From an uncultured Bacteroidales bacterium (lineage in GTDB: Bacteria > Bacteroidota > Bacteroidia > Bacteroidales > UBA932): a stretch of DNA of 20,518 bases. The notes beneath the pieces were generated by a model that saw only the letters and a program-made list of their open reading frames with translations, was not told where the DNA came from and ran no database searches. Of this stretch, positions 1-6,535 are shown in pieces (within the stretch, counting starts at the first letter, position 1; every line of letters begins with the position of its first letter). The position numbers were made by a program, and so were the translations under genes. The stretch is taken from positions 1 to 20,518 of the forward strand of contig CAKUYQ010000039.1 in the NCBI GenBank assembly GCA_934717185.1. Reading direction: 5' to 3'.

Positions 1-1
1 C

Positions 2-39
2 AAAAAATGCCCCTACAGCTATCTGTAGCGGCATTTTTT
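2..39. terminator. Strong bidirectional intrinsic terminator
   Basis: Bases 2-18 pair with 23-39 around a CTAT loop, with a single C-C mismatch (12/29). The stem ends in an A-run on the left and a T-run on the right, so it can terminate transcription from both sides. It probably closes a gene that lies left of the window. Confidence 0.85.
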
Positions 40-174
40 GTCCCTTTTCTACCATCCGAAGTGTCAAAGATGGGAATATACACAAATGATGGTAAAAGCC
101 GCATGTCGAATACTTTTTTTTAAAAAAAACTTAAAAAAATATCAGCTATGAAGCATTTATGCATATCACGCAAA

Positions 175-182
175 TAACTTTG
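175..182 (+). promoter_or_regulatory. Bacteroidetes -7 box TAACTTTG upstream of the 43-aa ORF
   Basis: TAACTTTG matches the Bacteroidetes sigma-factor consensus TAnnTTTG and is followed by C, as at other promoters in this window. No clear -33 TTG is visible. It lies 47 bp before the ATG at 230. The rest of 40-229 holds only an A/T tract (111-140) and a 7-bp inverted repeat, 50-56 with 88-94. Confidence 0.5.
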
Positions 183-229
183 CATCAAAATAAGAAAAGA
201 AAACATTAATTTAACAAAAGGATACTACC

Positions 230-361
230 ATGAAACAGAAAATTTACAACGTTTTAAACTCAAAGGGAGACAGATTGTTTGCAGGAATAATCTTAACAAG
301 CGGAATACTCCTTATTATGCTAACCTTTATAAGGAGCTTCAATGAGATAATATTTAAATAA
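230..361 (+). CDS. Hypothetical 43-residue single-pass membrane protein
   Basis: This 44-codon ORF runs from ATG to TAA. It starts with a basic segment (MKQKIYN), has a hydrophobic stretch at about residues 17-34 (AGIILTSGILLIMLTFI) and ends in a short polar tail (RSFNEIIFK). That is the layout of a small inner-membrane protein. A purine-rich AAAAGGA lies 8 bp before the start and a TAACTTTG promoter box lies upstream. I recognise no family. A hexamer repeat array begins 20 bp after the stop, as it does after several real genes here, which indirectly supports a genuine gene end. It could be a chance ORF, but promoter, spacing and membrane pattern together favour a real small protein. Confidence 0.5.
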   Translation: MKQKIYNVLNSKGDRLFAGIILTSGILLIMLTFIRSFNEIIFK

Positions 362-378
362 AATCTGCTTCCCGACAG

Positions 379-525
379 GTGGCGTTGGCGTTAGCGTTGG
401 CCTTGATTTTAGTTGAAAGTGTACAGAAGGTAAAGAGAGTAGAGAGAGTAAGGATGTTTAAGTTGATTAACTGACTATAAACAATAAACTTAATAGGCTA
501 AAGCCAAGGCCAAAGCTAAAGCTGA
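379..525. repeat. Composite periodic repeat: 6-mer array, 9-mer array, 7-mers, inverse 6-mer array
   Basis: Four modules are visible. At 381-404 are four hexamers (GGCGTT twice, AGCGTT, GGCCTT). At 421-456 are four exact-length 9-mers (GTACAGAAG, GTAAAGAGA, GTAGAGAGA, GTAAGGATG). At 475-489 is ACTATAA/ACAATAA. At 496-525 are five hexamers in complementary sense (GGCTAA, AGCCAA, GGCCAA, AGCTAA, AGCTGA). The outer hexamer arrays can pair: 393-404 matches the reverse complement of 506-517 at 11 of 12 positions. The module types recur in the larger copy at 17931-18235. It starts 20 bp after the stop of the 43-residue ORF. Function unknown. Confidence 0.8.
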
Positions 526-561
526 TAAACTAAACTAACTCAACACTTAATTATAAAAGTC

Positions 562-693
562 ATGAAACGATATATTGTAAAAGACACATGTAATAATATA
601 ATTAGAAGATATTCGAATTACAGGTCTGCATTTAACTATCTTATAATGTGCAACAGATATGACTGGAAAATTTGTCGGGAAGAAAATATTTAA
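562..693 (+). CDS. Hypothetical 43-residue basic ORF, doubtful
   Basis: This 44-codon ORF runs from ATG to TAA. The predicted product is basic and tyrosine-rich, begins MKRYIVKDTCNNIIRRYSNY and has no clear membrane segment. It matches no family I know. Its last codons overlap the dispersed 17-bp motif TTTGTCGGGAAGAAAAT at 671-687, which suggests that part of the ORF is regulatory DNA. No -7 box was found just upstream. I list it because the stretch has no longer gene, but chance is a real alternative. Confidence 0.22.
   Translation: MKRYIVKDTCNNIIRRYSNYRSAFNYLIMCNRYDWKICREENI
671..687 (+). repeat. Dispersed 17-bp motif TTTGTCGGGAAGAAAAT, copy 1
   Basis: All 17 bases recur as the reverse complement at 20360-20376. 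The first 15 recur at 8678-8692, and a two-mismatch copy lies at 19279-19295 (minus strand). The other copies lie upstream of genes in the same orientation. This one is 106 bp before the 27-residue ORF. Confidence 0.7.
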
Positions 694-792
694 AAACTAC
701 ACATATCATTCTTTGTCTTGTGTCTGCTCTTGGCATCGCAGCAATTGTTAAGGGCAGGCACCTTTAATAAATGTAAATAAATTTAGTTAACT

Positions 793-876
793 ATGTTTGC
801 AATAATAATATTTTTGGTATTAGTAATAAACAGCGGTGAATATTGTACAGGTAAGAATAAAAAATGGTGGGATTGA
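793..876 (+). CDS. Hypothetical 27-residue membrane peptide
   Basis: A 28-codon ORF runs from ATG to TGA. Residues 1-12 (MFAIIIFLVLVI) are strongly hydrophobic, followed by a polar basic/aromatic tail ending in GKNKKWWD. It looks like a tiny membrane peptide but matches no family I know. A hexamer array starts 12 bp after the stop, the same gene-end position these arrays hold elsewhere in the window. No convincing -7 box lies upstream. Very short ORFs in AT-rich DNA arise easily by chance. Confidence 0.3.
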   Translation: MFAIIIFLVLVINSGEYCTGKNKKWWD

Positions 877-887
877 TAAATATTGAT

Positions 888-1014
888 AGCGTTAGCTTTG
901 GCTGTATTTTACAGTATATAATTTCTATATCAAGTATGTTCCTGAACTGTGGAGACAAAGTTACATAAATTTGGTAATATAAAGAAAATAAAGAAGGTAT
1001 GGAGAGTAAGGAAA
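888..1014. repeat. Degenerate periodic repeat: short 6-mer array plus 9-mer array
   Basis: Three hexamers lie at 888-905 (AGCGTT, AGCTTT, GGCTGT). Three 9-mers follow at 988-1014 (ATAAAGAAG, GTATGGAGA, GTAAGGAAA). The intervening 80 bp has no visible periodicity. The 9-mers match the type at 421-456. It looks like a decayed or partial copy of the composite family. The remaining bases to 1126 hold nothing I can name. Confidence 0.6.
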
Positions 1015-1126
1015 GCTTAAGCCTATTAACAGAACATGAAATTTTTACACAATGGGTGTTATGTTAAATAGAGTAAATTATCTACAACAAAAATAAGTTA
1101 ATACTCAAATTTTGCCCAACTTCTCC

Positions 1127-1134
1127 TACCTTTG
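1127..1134 (+). promoter_or_regulatory. -7 box TACCTTTG for rarA
   Basis: TACCTTTG fits TAnnTTTG and lies 38 bp before the rarA ATG. A TTTTG occurs at 1110-1114, but too close to be a normal -33 element. Confidence 0.55.
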
Positions 1135-1172
1135 CAAGAGCGAACAATTACAGGCAACAGATTGCAGAAAAG

Positions 1173-2504
1173 ATGAACAACTTAACAACGAACAACAGCT
1201 CCAACAGCGCAGTAAACAGCAACGGGCAACGTATTCCGTTACCCGAGAGGATGCGCCCTCACACATTAAAAGATTATGTTGGGCAAGAGCATCTAATTGG
1301 ACAAGGCGCAATACTCCGGAGAATGATAGATACAGGAAATATATCATCATTCATTCTTTGGGGTCCTCCCGGAGTTGGAAAAACAACGCTTGCAAAGATA
1401 ATAGCCAACCAATTGGACCGTCCGTTCTATACACTATCTGCAATAAGTTCAGGAGTTAAGGATATTAGAGATGTCATAGAAAAGTCTAAAGGCGGCAATC
1501 TCTTTGCTACCAAAACACCAATACTCTTCATAGACGAAATCCACAGGTTCAATAAAGGGCAGCAGGATGCTCTGCTTGGAGCTGTTGAAGAGGGTATCTT
1601 CACACTAATTGGAGCAACTACAGAGAATCCCTCATTTGAGGTGATAAGCCCCCTACTCTCCCGCTGTCAGGTGTTTGTTCTTAAAGAGCTGGAAATTAAA
1701 GATTTAGATATATTGCTTAACAGGGCAATAACAGAAGATGAGTATCTCAAAACACTAAATATAAAGGTAGAAGAGAGAGAACTGTTATACCGTTATAGCG
1801 GCGGAGATGCACGTAAACTACTGAATATCTTAGAGATTATAGTTAATTCAGGTCCCGACAAAGACAACACTATAATAATCAACAACAATACTGTCAAGGA
1901 CAAGATTCAGGAAAATATGGCTCTCTATGACAAAAACGGAGAGCAACATTACGACATCATATCTGCATTTATAAAAAGTATAAGAGGCTCAGACCCCAAT
2001 GCCGCTGTATATTGGATGGCAAGGATGATTGCAGGTGGCGAAGATCCGCTTTTCATTGCCCGCCGAATGGTAATATTGGCAGCAGAAGATATAGGACTTG
2101 CCAACCCCAACGCCCTGCTTCTTGCGCAGGCATGTTTTGAAGCAGTACACAACATAGGTATGCCGGAGGGAAGAATTCCGCTGTCTGAAACAGCAATCTA
2201 CTTGGCATCATGCCAAAAGAGCAACTCTGCATATATGGCAATCGATGCAGCCTTGGAACTTGTAAAAAGGGAGGGGGATCTGCCAGTTCCAATGCATCTG
2301 AGAAATGCTCCAACCAAACTTATGAAAGAGCTTGGGTACGGCAACGATTATAAATATGCCCACTCATACGAAGGGAACTTTGCAGATCTGGAATTTCTTC
2401 CGCAGGAGTTGTCGGGAAGCAGATTATACGACCCCGGAAAAAACGCAAAAGAGGAGGAGATTCGCAGAAGATTCTCAAAACTTTGGGAGAAATACGGGTA
2501 TTAA
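1173..2504 (+). CDS. rarA: Replication-associated recombination protein A (RarA/MgsA AAA+ ATPase)
   Basis: RarA is a clamp-loader-like AAA+ ATPase acting at stalled replication forks and single-strand/double-strand DNA junctions. The sequence shows PLPERMRPHTLKDYVGQEHL at about residues 22-41, Walker A GPPGVGKT at 64-71, Walker B ILFIDE at 117-122 and the sensor-1 stretch IGATTENPSFE. The C-terminal half has the tetramerisation region typical of RarA/WRNIP1 (RGSDPNAAVYWMARMIAGGE, RRMVILAAEDIGLANP). At 443 residues it has normal family length. The first 20 residues are an Asn/Ser-rich extension of no known function. The ATG at 1173 follows a TACCTTTG promoter box. kdsA follows after 48 bp with its own promoter. 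Confidence 0.95.
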   Translation: MNNLTTNNSSNSAVNSNGQRIPLPERMRPHTLKDYVGQEHLIGQGAILRRMIDTGNISSFILWGPPGVGKTTLAKIIANQLDRPFYTLSAISSGVKDIRDVIEKSKGGNLFATKTPILFIDEIHRFNKGQQDALLGAVEEGIFTLIGATTENPSFEVISPLLSRCQVFVLKELEIKDLDILLNRAITEDEYLKTLNIKVEERELLYRYSGGDARKLLNILEIIVNSGPDKDNTIIINNNTVKDKIQENMALYDKNGEQHYDIISAFIKSIRGSDPNAAVYWMARMIAGGEDPLFIARRMVILAAEDIGLANPNALLLAQACFEAVHNIGMPEGRIPLSETAIYLASCQKSNSAYMAIDAALELVKREGDLPVPMHLRNAPTKLMKELGYGNDYKYAHSYEGNFADLEFLPQELSGSRLYDPGKNAKEEEIRRRFSKLWEKYGY

Positions 2505-2507
2505 GAG

Positions 2508-2536
2508 ATTGCATTTTCAAATAATTGTTAACTTTG
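2508..2536 (+). promoter_or_regulatory. Promoter of kdsA (ATTG, 17 bp, TAACTTTG)
   Basis: TAACTTTG at 2529-2536 fits the Bacteroidetes -7 box. ATTG at 2508-2511 is a possible -33 element, slightly closer than usual. The kdsA ATG lies 16 bp after the box, so the leader would be very short. The promoter begins just after the rarA stop. Confidence 0.55.
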
Positions 2537-2552
2537 CGCCAAAATTAATGCA

Positions 2553-3371
2553 ATGGAGAGTTTAAAGATAGGCAACATAGCAAATTACAACAACAATATG
2601 TTTTTCCTAATAGCCGGTCCGTGTGTTATAGAGGGCGAAGAGATAACATTTGAAATTGCAAGAAAGCTAAAAGAGATCACTACCAAACTCAAGATTCCTT
2701 TCATCTTTAAAGCGTCATACAGAAAGGCTAACAGATCTAAAGTAACATCTTTTACAGGTATAGGAGACAAAGAGGGGTTGCAGATATTGCAGAGCATAAG
2801 AAGAGAATTAGATATACCTGTACTTACAGATATACATATTCCTTGCGAAGCAGAACTTGCTGCAAGTTACGATATTGATATACTGCAGATTCCGGCATTC
2901 TTATGCAGGCAGACAGATCTTTTGGAGGCTGCAGCAGAAACCGGCAGATATGTAAACATCAAAAAAGGACAGTTCCTCTCCCCTTCCTCAATGAAATTCG
3001 CGGCAGAAAAAGTTGAACACTACGGAAACAACAAAATAATACTTACAGACAGAGGCACAATGTTCGGATACTCAGATCTCATTGTGGATTTTAGAAGTAT
3101 CCCCACAATGCAATCCTTTGGCTATCCTGTTGTTATGGACGTAACACACAGTCTGCAACAACCAAACCAGTCATCCGGTGTAACGGGTGGCCAGCCGCAG
3201 ATGATTGAGACACTCTCAAAGGCTGCAATAGCTGTTGGAGCAGACGGTCTGTTTATGGAGACCCATCCCAATCCGGCTGTAGCAAAGTCAGACGGTGCAA
3301 ATATGCTTAAACTAGAACTAATGGAGAAACTTCTTGAAAAACTGATAGCTGTAAGGAAGGCTATTGTATAA
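2553..3371 (+). CDS. kdsA: 3-deoxy-8-phosphooctulonate synthase (KDO-8-P synthase)
   Basis: This cytoplasmic enzyme condenses phosphoenolpyruvate with arabinose-5-phosphate to make KDO-8-phosphate, the precursor of Kdo in lipopolysaccharide. Visible family motifs are IAGPCVIE at residues 20-27, FKASYRKANRSK, the IPAFLCRQTDLLEAAAETGR region and GADGLFMETHPNPAVAKSDG. C24, H199, E236 and D247 occupy the four metal-ligand positions of the metal-dependent class (C11, H185, E222 and D233 in the Aquifex enzyme). The metal-independent E. coli type has Asn in place of the Cys. The length of 272 residues is normal. The ATG at 2553 is preferred to Met16 because the residues between (IGNIANYNNN) resemble the usual N-terminus. 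Confidence 0.95.
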   Translation: MESLKIGNIANYNNNMFFLIAGPCVIEGEEITFEIARKLKEITTKLKIPFIFKASYRKANRSKVTSFTGIGDKEGLQILQSIRRELDIPVLTDIHIPCEAELAASYDIDILQIPAFLCRQTDLLEAAAETGRYVNIKKGQFLSPSSMKFAAEKVEHYGNNKIILTDRGTMFGYSDLIVDFRSIPTMQSFGYPVVMDVTHSLQQPNQSSGVTGGQPQMIETLSKAAIAVGADGLFMETHPNPAVAKSDGANMLKLELMEKLLEKLIAVRKAIV

Positions 3372-3415
3372 AAGACAGGAAAAGAAGTTTTGGAATTTTA
3401 CTTATATAGTTTAAT

Positions 3416-5314
3416 ATGATACTTTCATCAAATTTTTCTCGGCGTTATGAGAAAGTGCCTGTGAGCATCTTTAAAGAGCAGGAGGATGCCACTAAGATTA
3501 TTGTCGACAATGTGATTGCCGTTAATAATGAGAATATTGCTAATGGAAAGAAAACAGTTTTAGCACTTGATGCATCGTCATCATGTATTAAAGTTTATGA
3601 CGAGTTCGTAAAAGCATACGAAAACGGCACATTAAGCTTTAAGAATATTGTTGTCTTCTCCATTGACGAATATTATCCGTTAGACAGAAACGAGCTGCAA
3701 AGCCATTACAGATTTCTTAAGGAGTATCTGTTTGACCTTGTTGACATTCCGGCAGAAAACATACACTGCCTTGAAAGTGAAGCTAAAGAGAATATTACAG
3801 AGTATTGCGAGCAGTATGAGGCCAAGATAGCAAGCTATGGCGGATTGGATATCGTAATAACCGGAGGAATGGGTTCTAACGAACCGGGCTCACCATACAA
3901 CTCAACAACAAGACAGATAACACTTAACTATACATCGAGAGTTGCGGCAGCAAGTGACTTCTTTGGAGTTGAATATGTTCCATATCACGCAATAACAATG
4001 GGTATAAAGACCCTTACAGATGCTAAACTCTTCTACTACCTTGCTTGGGGAGAGGGAAAGGCAAAATCTGTAAAGAAGATTGTAGAGGGAACTATTACAG
4101 ACCAGTTGCCTGCTTCATATCTTCAGGAGCATAAAAACATCAATCTGTTCATAGACGAGGCTGCATCTGCAGATCTTACAAGAATTGCAACTCCATGGTT
4201 AACCGGGAAATGCGAATGGACAGACTACATGACAAGAAAATCTGTATTTTGGCTCTGCAAGAAATTGGATAAACCAATCCTTAAACTTACAGACCGCGAC
4301 TACAATGACAACGGAATGAGTGACCTTGTAACCCAACGCGGCCCTGCAAGTGCCATAAACATAAAAGTGTTCAACGATCTGCAGCACACAATATCCGGCT
4401 GGCCCGGTGGAAAACCTAATGCAGACGACTCAACAAGGCCGGAGAGAGCACTCCCCTACCCTAAACGTGTTGTTGTGTTCAGTCCGCATCCCGACGATGA
4501 TGTAATCTCTATGGGTGGAACCGTTGCACGTCTTTCGGCTCAGGGACATGAGCTTCACATGGCATATCAGGTATCAGGAAACATTGCTGTATTTGACCAC
4601 GATGTAATAAGATATTTGGATTTCATAAGAGAGAGCTGCCCAATCTTTGATTTCAACTCAGATAAAGCAGAGGAGATGTACAAGAAGATTGAGGAGGAGC
4701 TTAAGAAGAAACATCCCGGTGAGGCAGATCCTTTGGATGTAAGACAGATAAAGACCATTATAAGACGTGGCGAGGCAAGAGCCGCATGCCGTTACCTTGG
4801 CATTCCGGAGGAGAGGGTACACTTCCTTGAGTTACCATTCTACGAGACAGGCGGAGTTAAGAAGAAACCTCTTGGAAGAGAGGATATAGATATTGTAAAG
4901 AACCTTTTGAGGCAGGTAAAGCCTCATCAGATCTTTGCTGCAGGAGACCTTTCAGACCCTCACGGAACACACAGAGTATGTTTCCAGGCTGTTATTGCTG
5001 CTTGCGAAGAGCTTAAGAATGAGGAGTGGTTTAAAGACTGCAGAGTATGGATGTACAGAGGTGCATGGCAGGAGTGGGATGTTGCAGAGGCAGAGATGGC
5101 CGTTCCGCTCAGTCCGGAGGAGGTTGAGATTAAACGTGAGGCAATTTTCCGTCATCAGTCTCAGAAAGACCGTCCTTTGTTCCCTGGTTCAGACAAGAGA
5201 GAGTTCTGGCTAAGAGCAGAGGAGAGAAATCACAATACGGCTGTTATATTTGACAAGTTGGGTATGGCAGAGTATCAGGCAATTGAGCTTTTTGTAAAGT
5301 ATAAGTTCGACTAA
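3416..5314 (+). CDS. NagB-like / PIG-L (LmbE) deacetylase fusion, glucosamine-6-phosphate deaminase family
   Basis: The N-terminal part (about residues 15-260) belongs to the NagB sugar-isomerase fold, and the C-terminal part (about 350-600) to the PIG-L/LmbE family of zinc N-deacetylases. The PIG-L half shows VVVFSPHPDDDVISMGG with H358 and D360-D362, and HGTH at 516-519, giving plausible zinc ligands. The NagB half keeps DEY at 84-86 (E. coli D72 region) and NEP at 155-157 (E. coli E148). Where E. coli NagB has GVGNDGHIAFNEP, this protein reads GGMGSNEPG at 150-158. About five residues, including the catalytic Asp141 and His143 positions, are missing in frame. Deaminase activity is therefore doubtful, while deacetylase activity looks intact. 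An in-frame TAG at 3407 means that 3416 is the first possible ATG. A terminator follows. Confidence 0.88.
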   Translation: MILSSNFSRRYEKVPVSIFKEQEDATKIIVDNVIAVNNENIANGKKTVLALDASSSCIKVYDEFVKAYENGTLSFKNIVVFSIDEYYPLDRNELQSHYRFLKEYLFDLVDIPAENIHCLESEAKENITEYCEQYEAKIASYGGLDIVITGGMGSNEPGSPYNSTTRQITLNYTSRVAAASDFFGVEYVPYHAITMGIKTLTDAKLFYYLAWGEGKAKSVKKIVEGTITDQLPASYLQEHKNINLFIDEAASADLTRIATPWLTGKCEWTDYMTRKSVFWLCKKLDKPILKLTDRDYNDNGMSDLVTQRGPASAINIKVFNDLQHTISGWPGGKPNADDSTRPERALPYPKRVVVFSPHPDDDVISMGGTVARLSAQGHELHMAYQVSGNIAVFDHDVIRYLDFIRESCPIFDFNSDKAEEMYKKIEEELKKKHPGEADPLDVRQIKTIIRRGEARAACRYLGIPEERVHFLELPFYETGGVKKKPLGREDIDIVKNLLRQVKPHQIFAAGDLSDPHGTHRVCFQAVIAACEELKNEEWFKDCRVWMYRGAWQEWDVAEAEMAVPLSPEEVEIKREAIFRHQSQKDRPLFPGSDKREFWLRAEERNHNTAVIFDKLGMAEYQAIELFVKYKFD

Positions 5315-5341
5315 AAACTTTTTTACATATCTCAATGTAGA

Positions 5342-5367
5342 GGGCGGCCAAAGTGTGCCGCCCTTTT
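5342..5367 (+). terminator. Intrinsic terminator after the NagB/PIG-L gene
   Basis: GGGCGGC at 5342-5348 pairs perfectly with GCCGCCC at 5357-5363 across an 8-base loop, followed by TTTTC. It lies 27 bp after the stop. Confidence 0.85.
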
Positions 5368-5368
5368 C

Positions 5369-5483
5369 AATTTAGTAAGCGTTAAAAAATAAGTTGGTAA
5401 AGATTTAGCAGTATTTTTGAGAAAAGAAATATAGACCGAAAAGACAATTAAAGATTACCAAGTTATTTTTTTAAGATTACTTA
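5369..5483 (+). repeat. 115-bp hairpin-like element, copy 1 (MITE-like candidate)
   Basis: This segment recurs in reverse orientation at 15056-15170 with about 8 differences in 115 bases. Its ends are inverted repeats. The strand starting TTAAAAAATAAGTTGGTAAA at 5381 resembles the complement of TACCAAGTTATTTTTTTAA, which ends at 5474, and flanking TAAGCG/ACTTA extends the symmetry. It starts right after the terminator of the NagB/PIG-L gene and ends 3 bp from the stop of the minus-strand nucleotidyltransferase. It contains no ORF. It could be a miniature transposable element or a structured RNA. Confidence 0.75.
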
Positions 5484-5485
5484 TT

Positions 5486-5782
5486 CTATATTAGAATTCC
5501 TGTTTTAGTAATAGTACAATAAAGAGGATTTGCAGTATCTTCTATTAGCAATACAGGTTCAATAAGCGTACTAACCTCTCTTCTAAGTTTCCATAAAATA
5601 GGAGTATCTTCAAAATAGTTATCGCTTAAATGATCTACAATTACTGCAATATCAATATCACTATCTTCTGTATATGTTCCTTTACTATACGAGCCATACA
5701 AATAGAGGGCTTTTAACGGCAATCTTTCAGCTACAGCTTTCTTATATTGTTTTGCTAATGTCATAGCTTGCTCTTTATCCAT
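5486..5782 (-). CDS. MNT-type nucleotidyltransferase domain protein
   Basis: A minimal nucleotidyltransferase of 98 residues. It carries GSYSKGTYTEDSDIDIAVIV: Gly30-Ser31, ten residues, then Asp42-x-Asp44. This is the exact GSX10DXD signature of the MNT/MntA fold, which transfers AMP to proteins or small molecules. It sits directly downstream of a HEPN gene, the usual pairing of HEPN/MNT modules, some of which act as toxin-antitoxin systems. The ATG at 5782 overlaps the HEPN gene by 22 bp. An alternative ATG at 5764 (Met7) overlaps the HEPN stop by 4 bp as ATGA. The longer start is kept because family members usually have about 25 residues before GS. The stop lies 3 bp from the 115-bp element. 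Confidence 0.85.
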   Translation of the reverse strand: MDKEQAMTLAKQYKKAVAERLPLKALYLYGSYSKGTYTEDSDIDIAVIVDHLSDNYFEDTPILWKLRREVSTLIEPVLLIEDTANPLYCTITKTGILI

Positions 5783-6147
5783 ATTTGTAATTTTTTTGTT
5801 GTTTGTAATAATTCTGTACAGTACTCTTTTGAAAGGCTTTTCATTAATCTTTCTTTATATGATGGATAGCGTGCTTCGATATTAAGAGGTTCCAATTTAT
5901 CTATAAAGTCTAATTGTTCATCCGAAAAATATTCATACAACTCCGTTTTTTCGGCCAGCCTTAACAATGAGTGTATTTTCAATGGAGGTTCTGTAAGTTG
6001 TTTTGTCCAATATGCCTTTAAAATTTTTTCAATTGTTTGGTGACACATAAAACCAACATACAAATACCTTCCTGTTTTTAGCATTGCATCTGCAGTCTCA
6101 AAATCGTAGTCAGACATTTCAATCCAATATTTCACCTTCTCATCCAT
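5761..6147 (-). CDS. HEPN domain protein, partner of the MNT protein
   Basis: This all-helical HEPN-type protein has 128 residues. The N-terminal helix pair (YWIEMSDYDFETADAMLKTG, then YLYVGFMCHQTIEKILKAYW) and KIHSLLRLAEKT match the HEPN fold often found next to minimal nucleotidyltransferases. The RX4-6H ribonuclease motif of HepT toxins is not visible: no Arg precedes a His at that spacing. I therefore do not call it a HepT RNase. It may be a binding partner that supplies substrate or regulates the nucleotidyltransferase. It is first in a two-gene minus-strand unit. No TAnnTTTG box was found upstream. A near-palindrome, AGAAACATGTTTTCT at 6202-6216, could be an operator, but this is weak. 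Confidence 0.8.
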   Translation of the reverse strand: MDEKVKYWIEMSDYDFETADAMLKTGRYLYVGFMCHQTIEKILKAYWTKQLTEPPLKIHSLLRLAEKTELYEYFSDEQLDFIDKLEPLNIEARYPSYKERLMKSLSKEYCTELLQTTKKLQIWIKSKL

Positions 6148-6255
6148 AAACTAATATTATTAGCTTTAGTCACTCTCATGCAAATTTTATACAATATTTT
6201 CAGAAACATGTTTTCTCTCCGTGTCAATCAACTGTTTCTAATTTTTAAAGTTCAA

Positions 6256-6273
6256 CTTCATGCAGCATTGAAG
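6256..6273. other. Small hairpin in the 6148-6350 intergenic stretch
   Basis: CTTC-ATGC pairs with GCAT-GAAG, with one bulged T. The intergenic stretch between the divergent HEPN gene and the next leader otherwise shows only AT-rich sequence and the near-palindrome at 6202-6216. Role unknown; it could be a remnant. Confidence 0.35.
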
Positions 6274-6350
6274 CCGTCTCACAAAAGTAATAAAAATAGA
6301 TAAAGAATAAAAGTACTACACAATAGCTGGTTAAAATTAGTTAAAATTCA

Positions 6351-6358
6351 TACCTTTG
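6351..6358 (+). promoter_or_regulatory. -7 box TACCTTTG for the peptide/lipoprotein unit
   Basis: TACCTTTG followed by C fits the Bacteroidetes consensus. No clear -33 TTG is seen. It would start a leader of about 170 nt before the 38-residue ORF. Confidence 0.55.
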
Positions 6359-6376
6359 CAGAAAGACTGCCGTAAT

Positions 6377-6511
6377 GTAGTGGTTATATAAGTATTTTAC
6401 AGCTTGTGTAACTACTGTTTGGCGGTTGACATATTTTTGATGAAAGTGTATGCTTTTATCATTTGCTCCACACCTTTTTTATTTATTAATATCTCACATG
6501 GAGCATGTGAG
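6377..6511 (+). promoter_or_regulatory. Structured 5' leader with two hairpins
   Basis: GTAGTGGTTATATAAG at 6377-6392 can pair, with G-U pairs and a bulge, with CTTGTGTAACTAC at 6403-6415. CTCACATG at 6493-6500 pairs perfectly with CATGTGAG at 6504-6511 around a GAG loop. Both lie between the promoter box and the 38-residue ORF. The second could instead be a protein-binding palindrome. Confidence 0.4.
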
Positions 6512-6535
6512 TAAAAAAACAAATAGTCATGAGCT

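Noticed and set aside
672..767. A 31-codon ORF from TTG with a hydrophobic middle (IILCLVSALGIAAIV)
   Set aside because: It has only a TTG start inside the dispersed 17-bp motif and overlaps another doubtful ORF; too weak to list, although it could be a membrane peptide.
5486..6147. Calling the pair a proven HepT/MntA toxin-antitoxin system
   Set aside because: The RX4-6H RNase motif was not found in the HEPN protein, so only a HEPN/MNT pair is supported.
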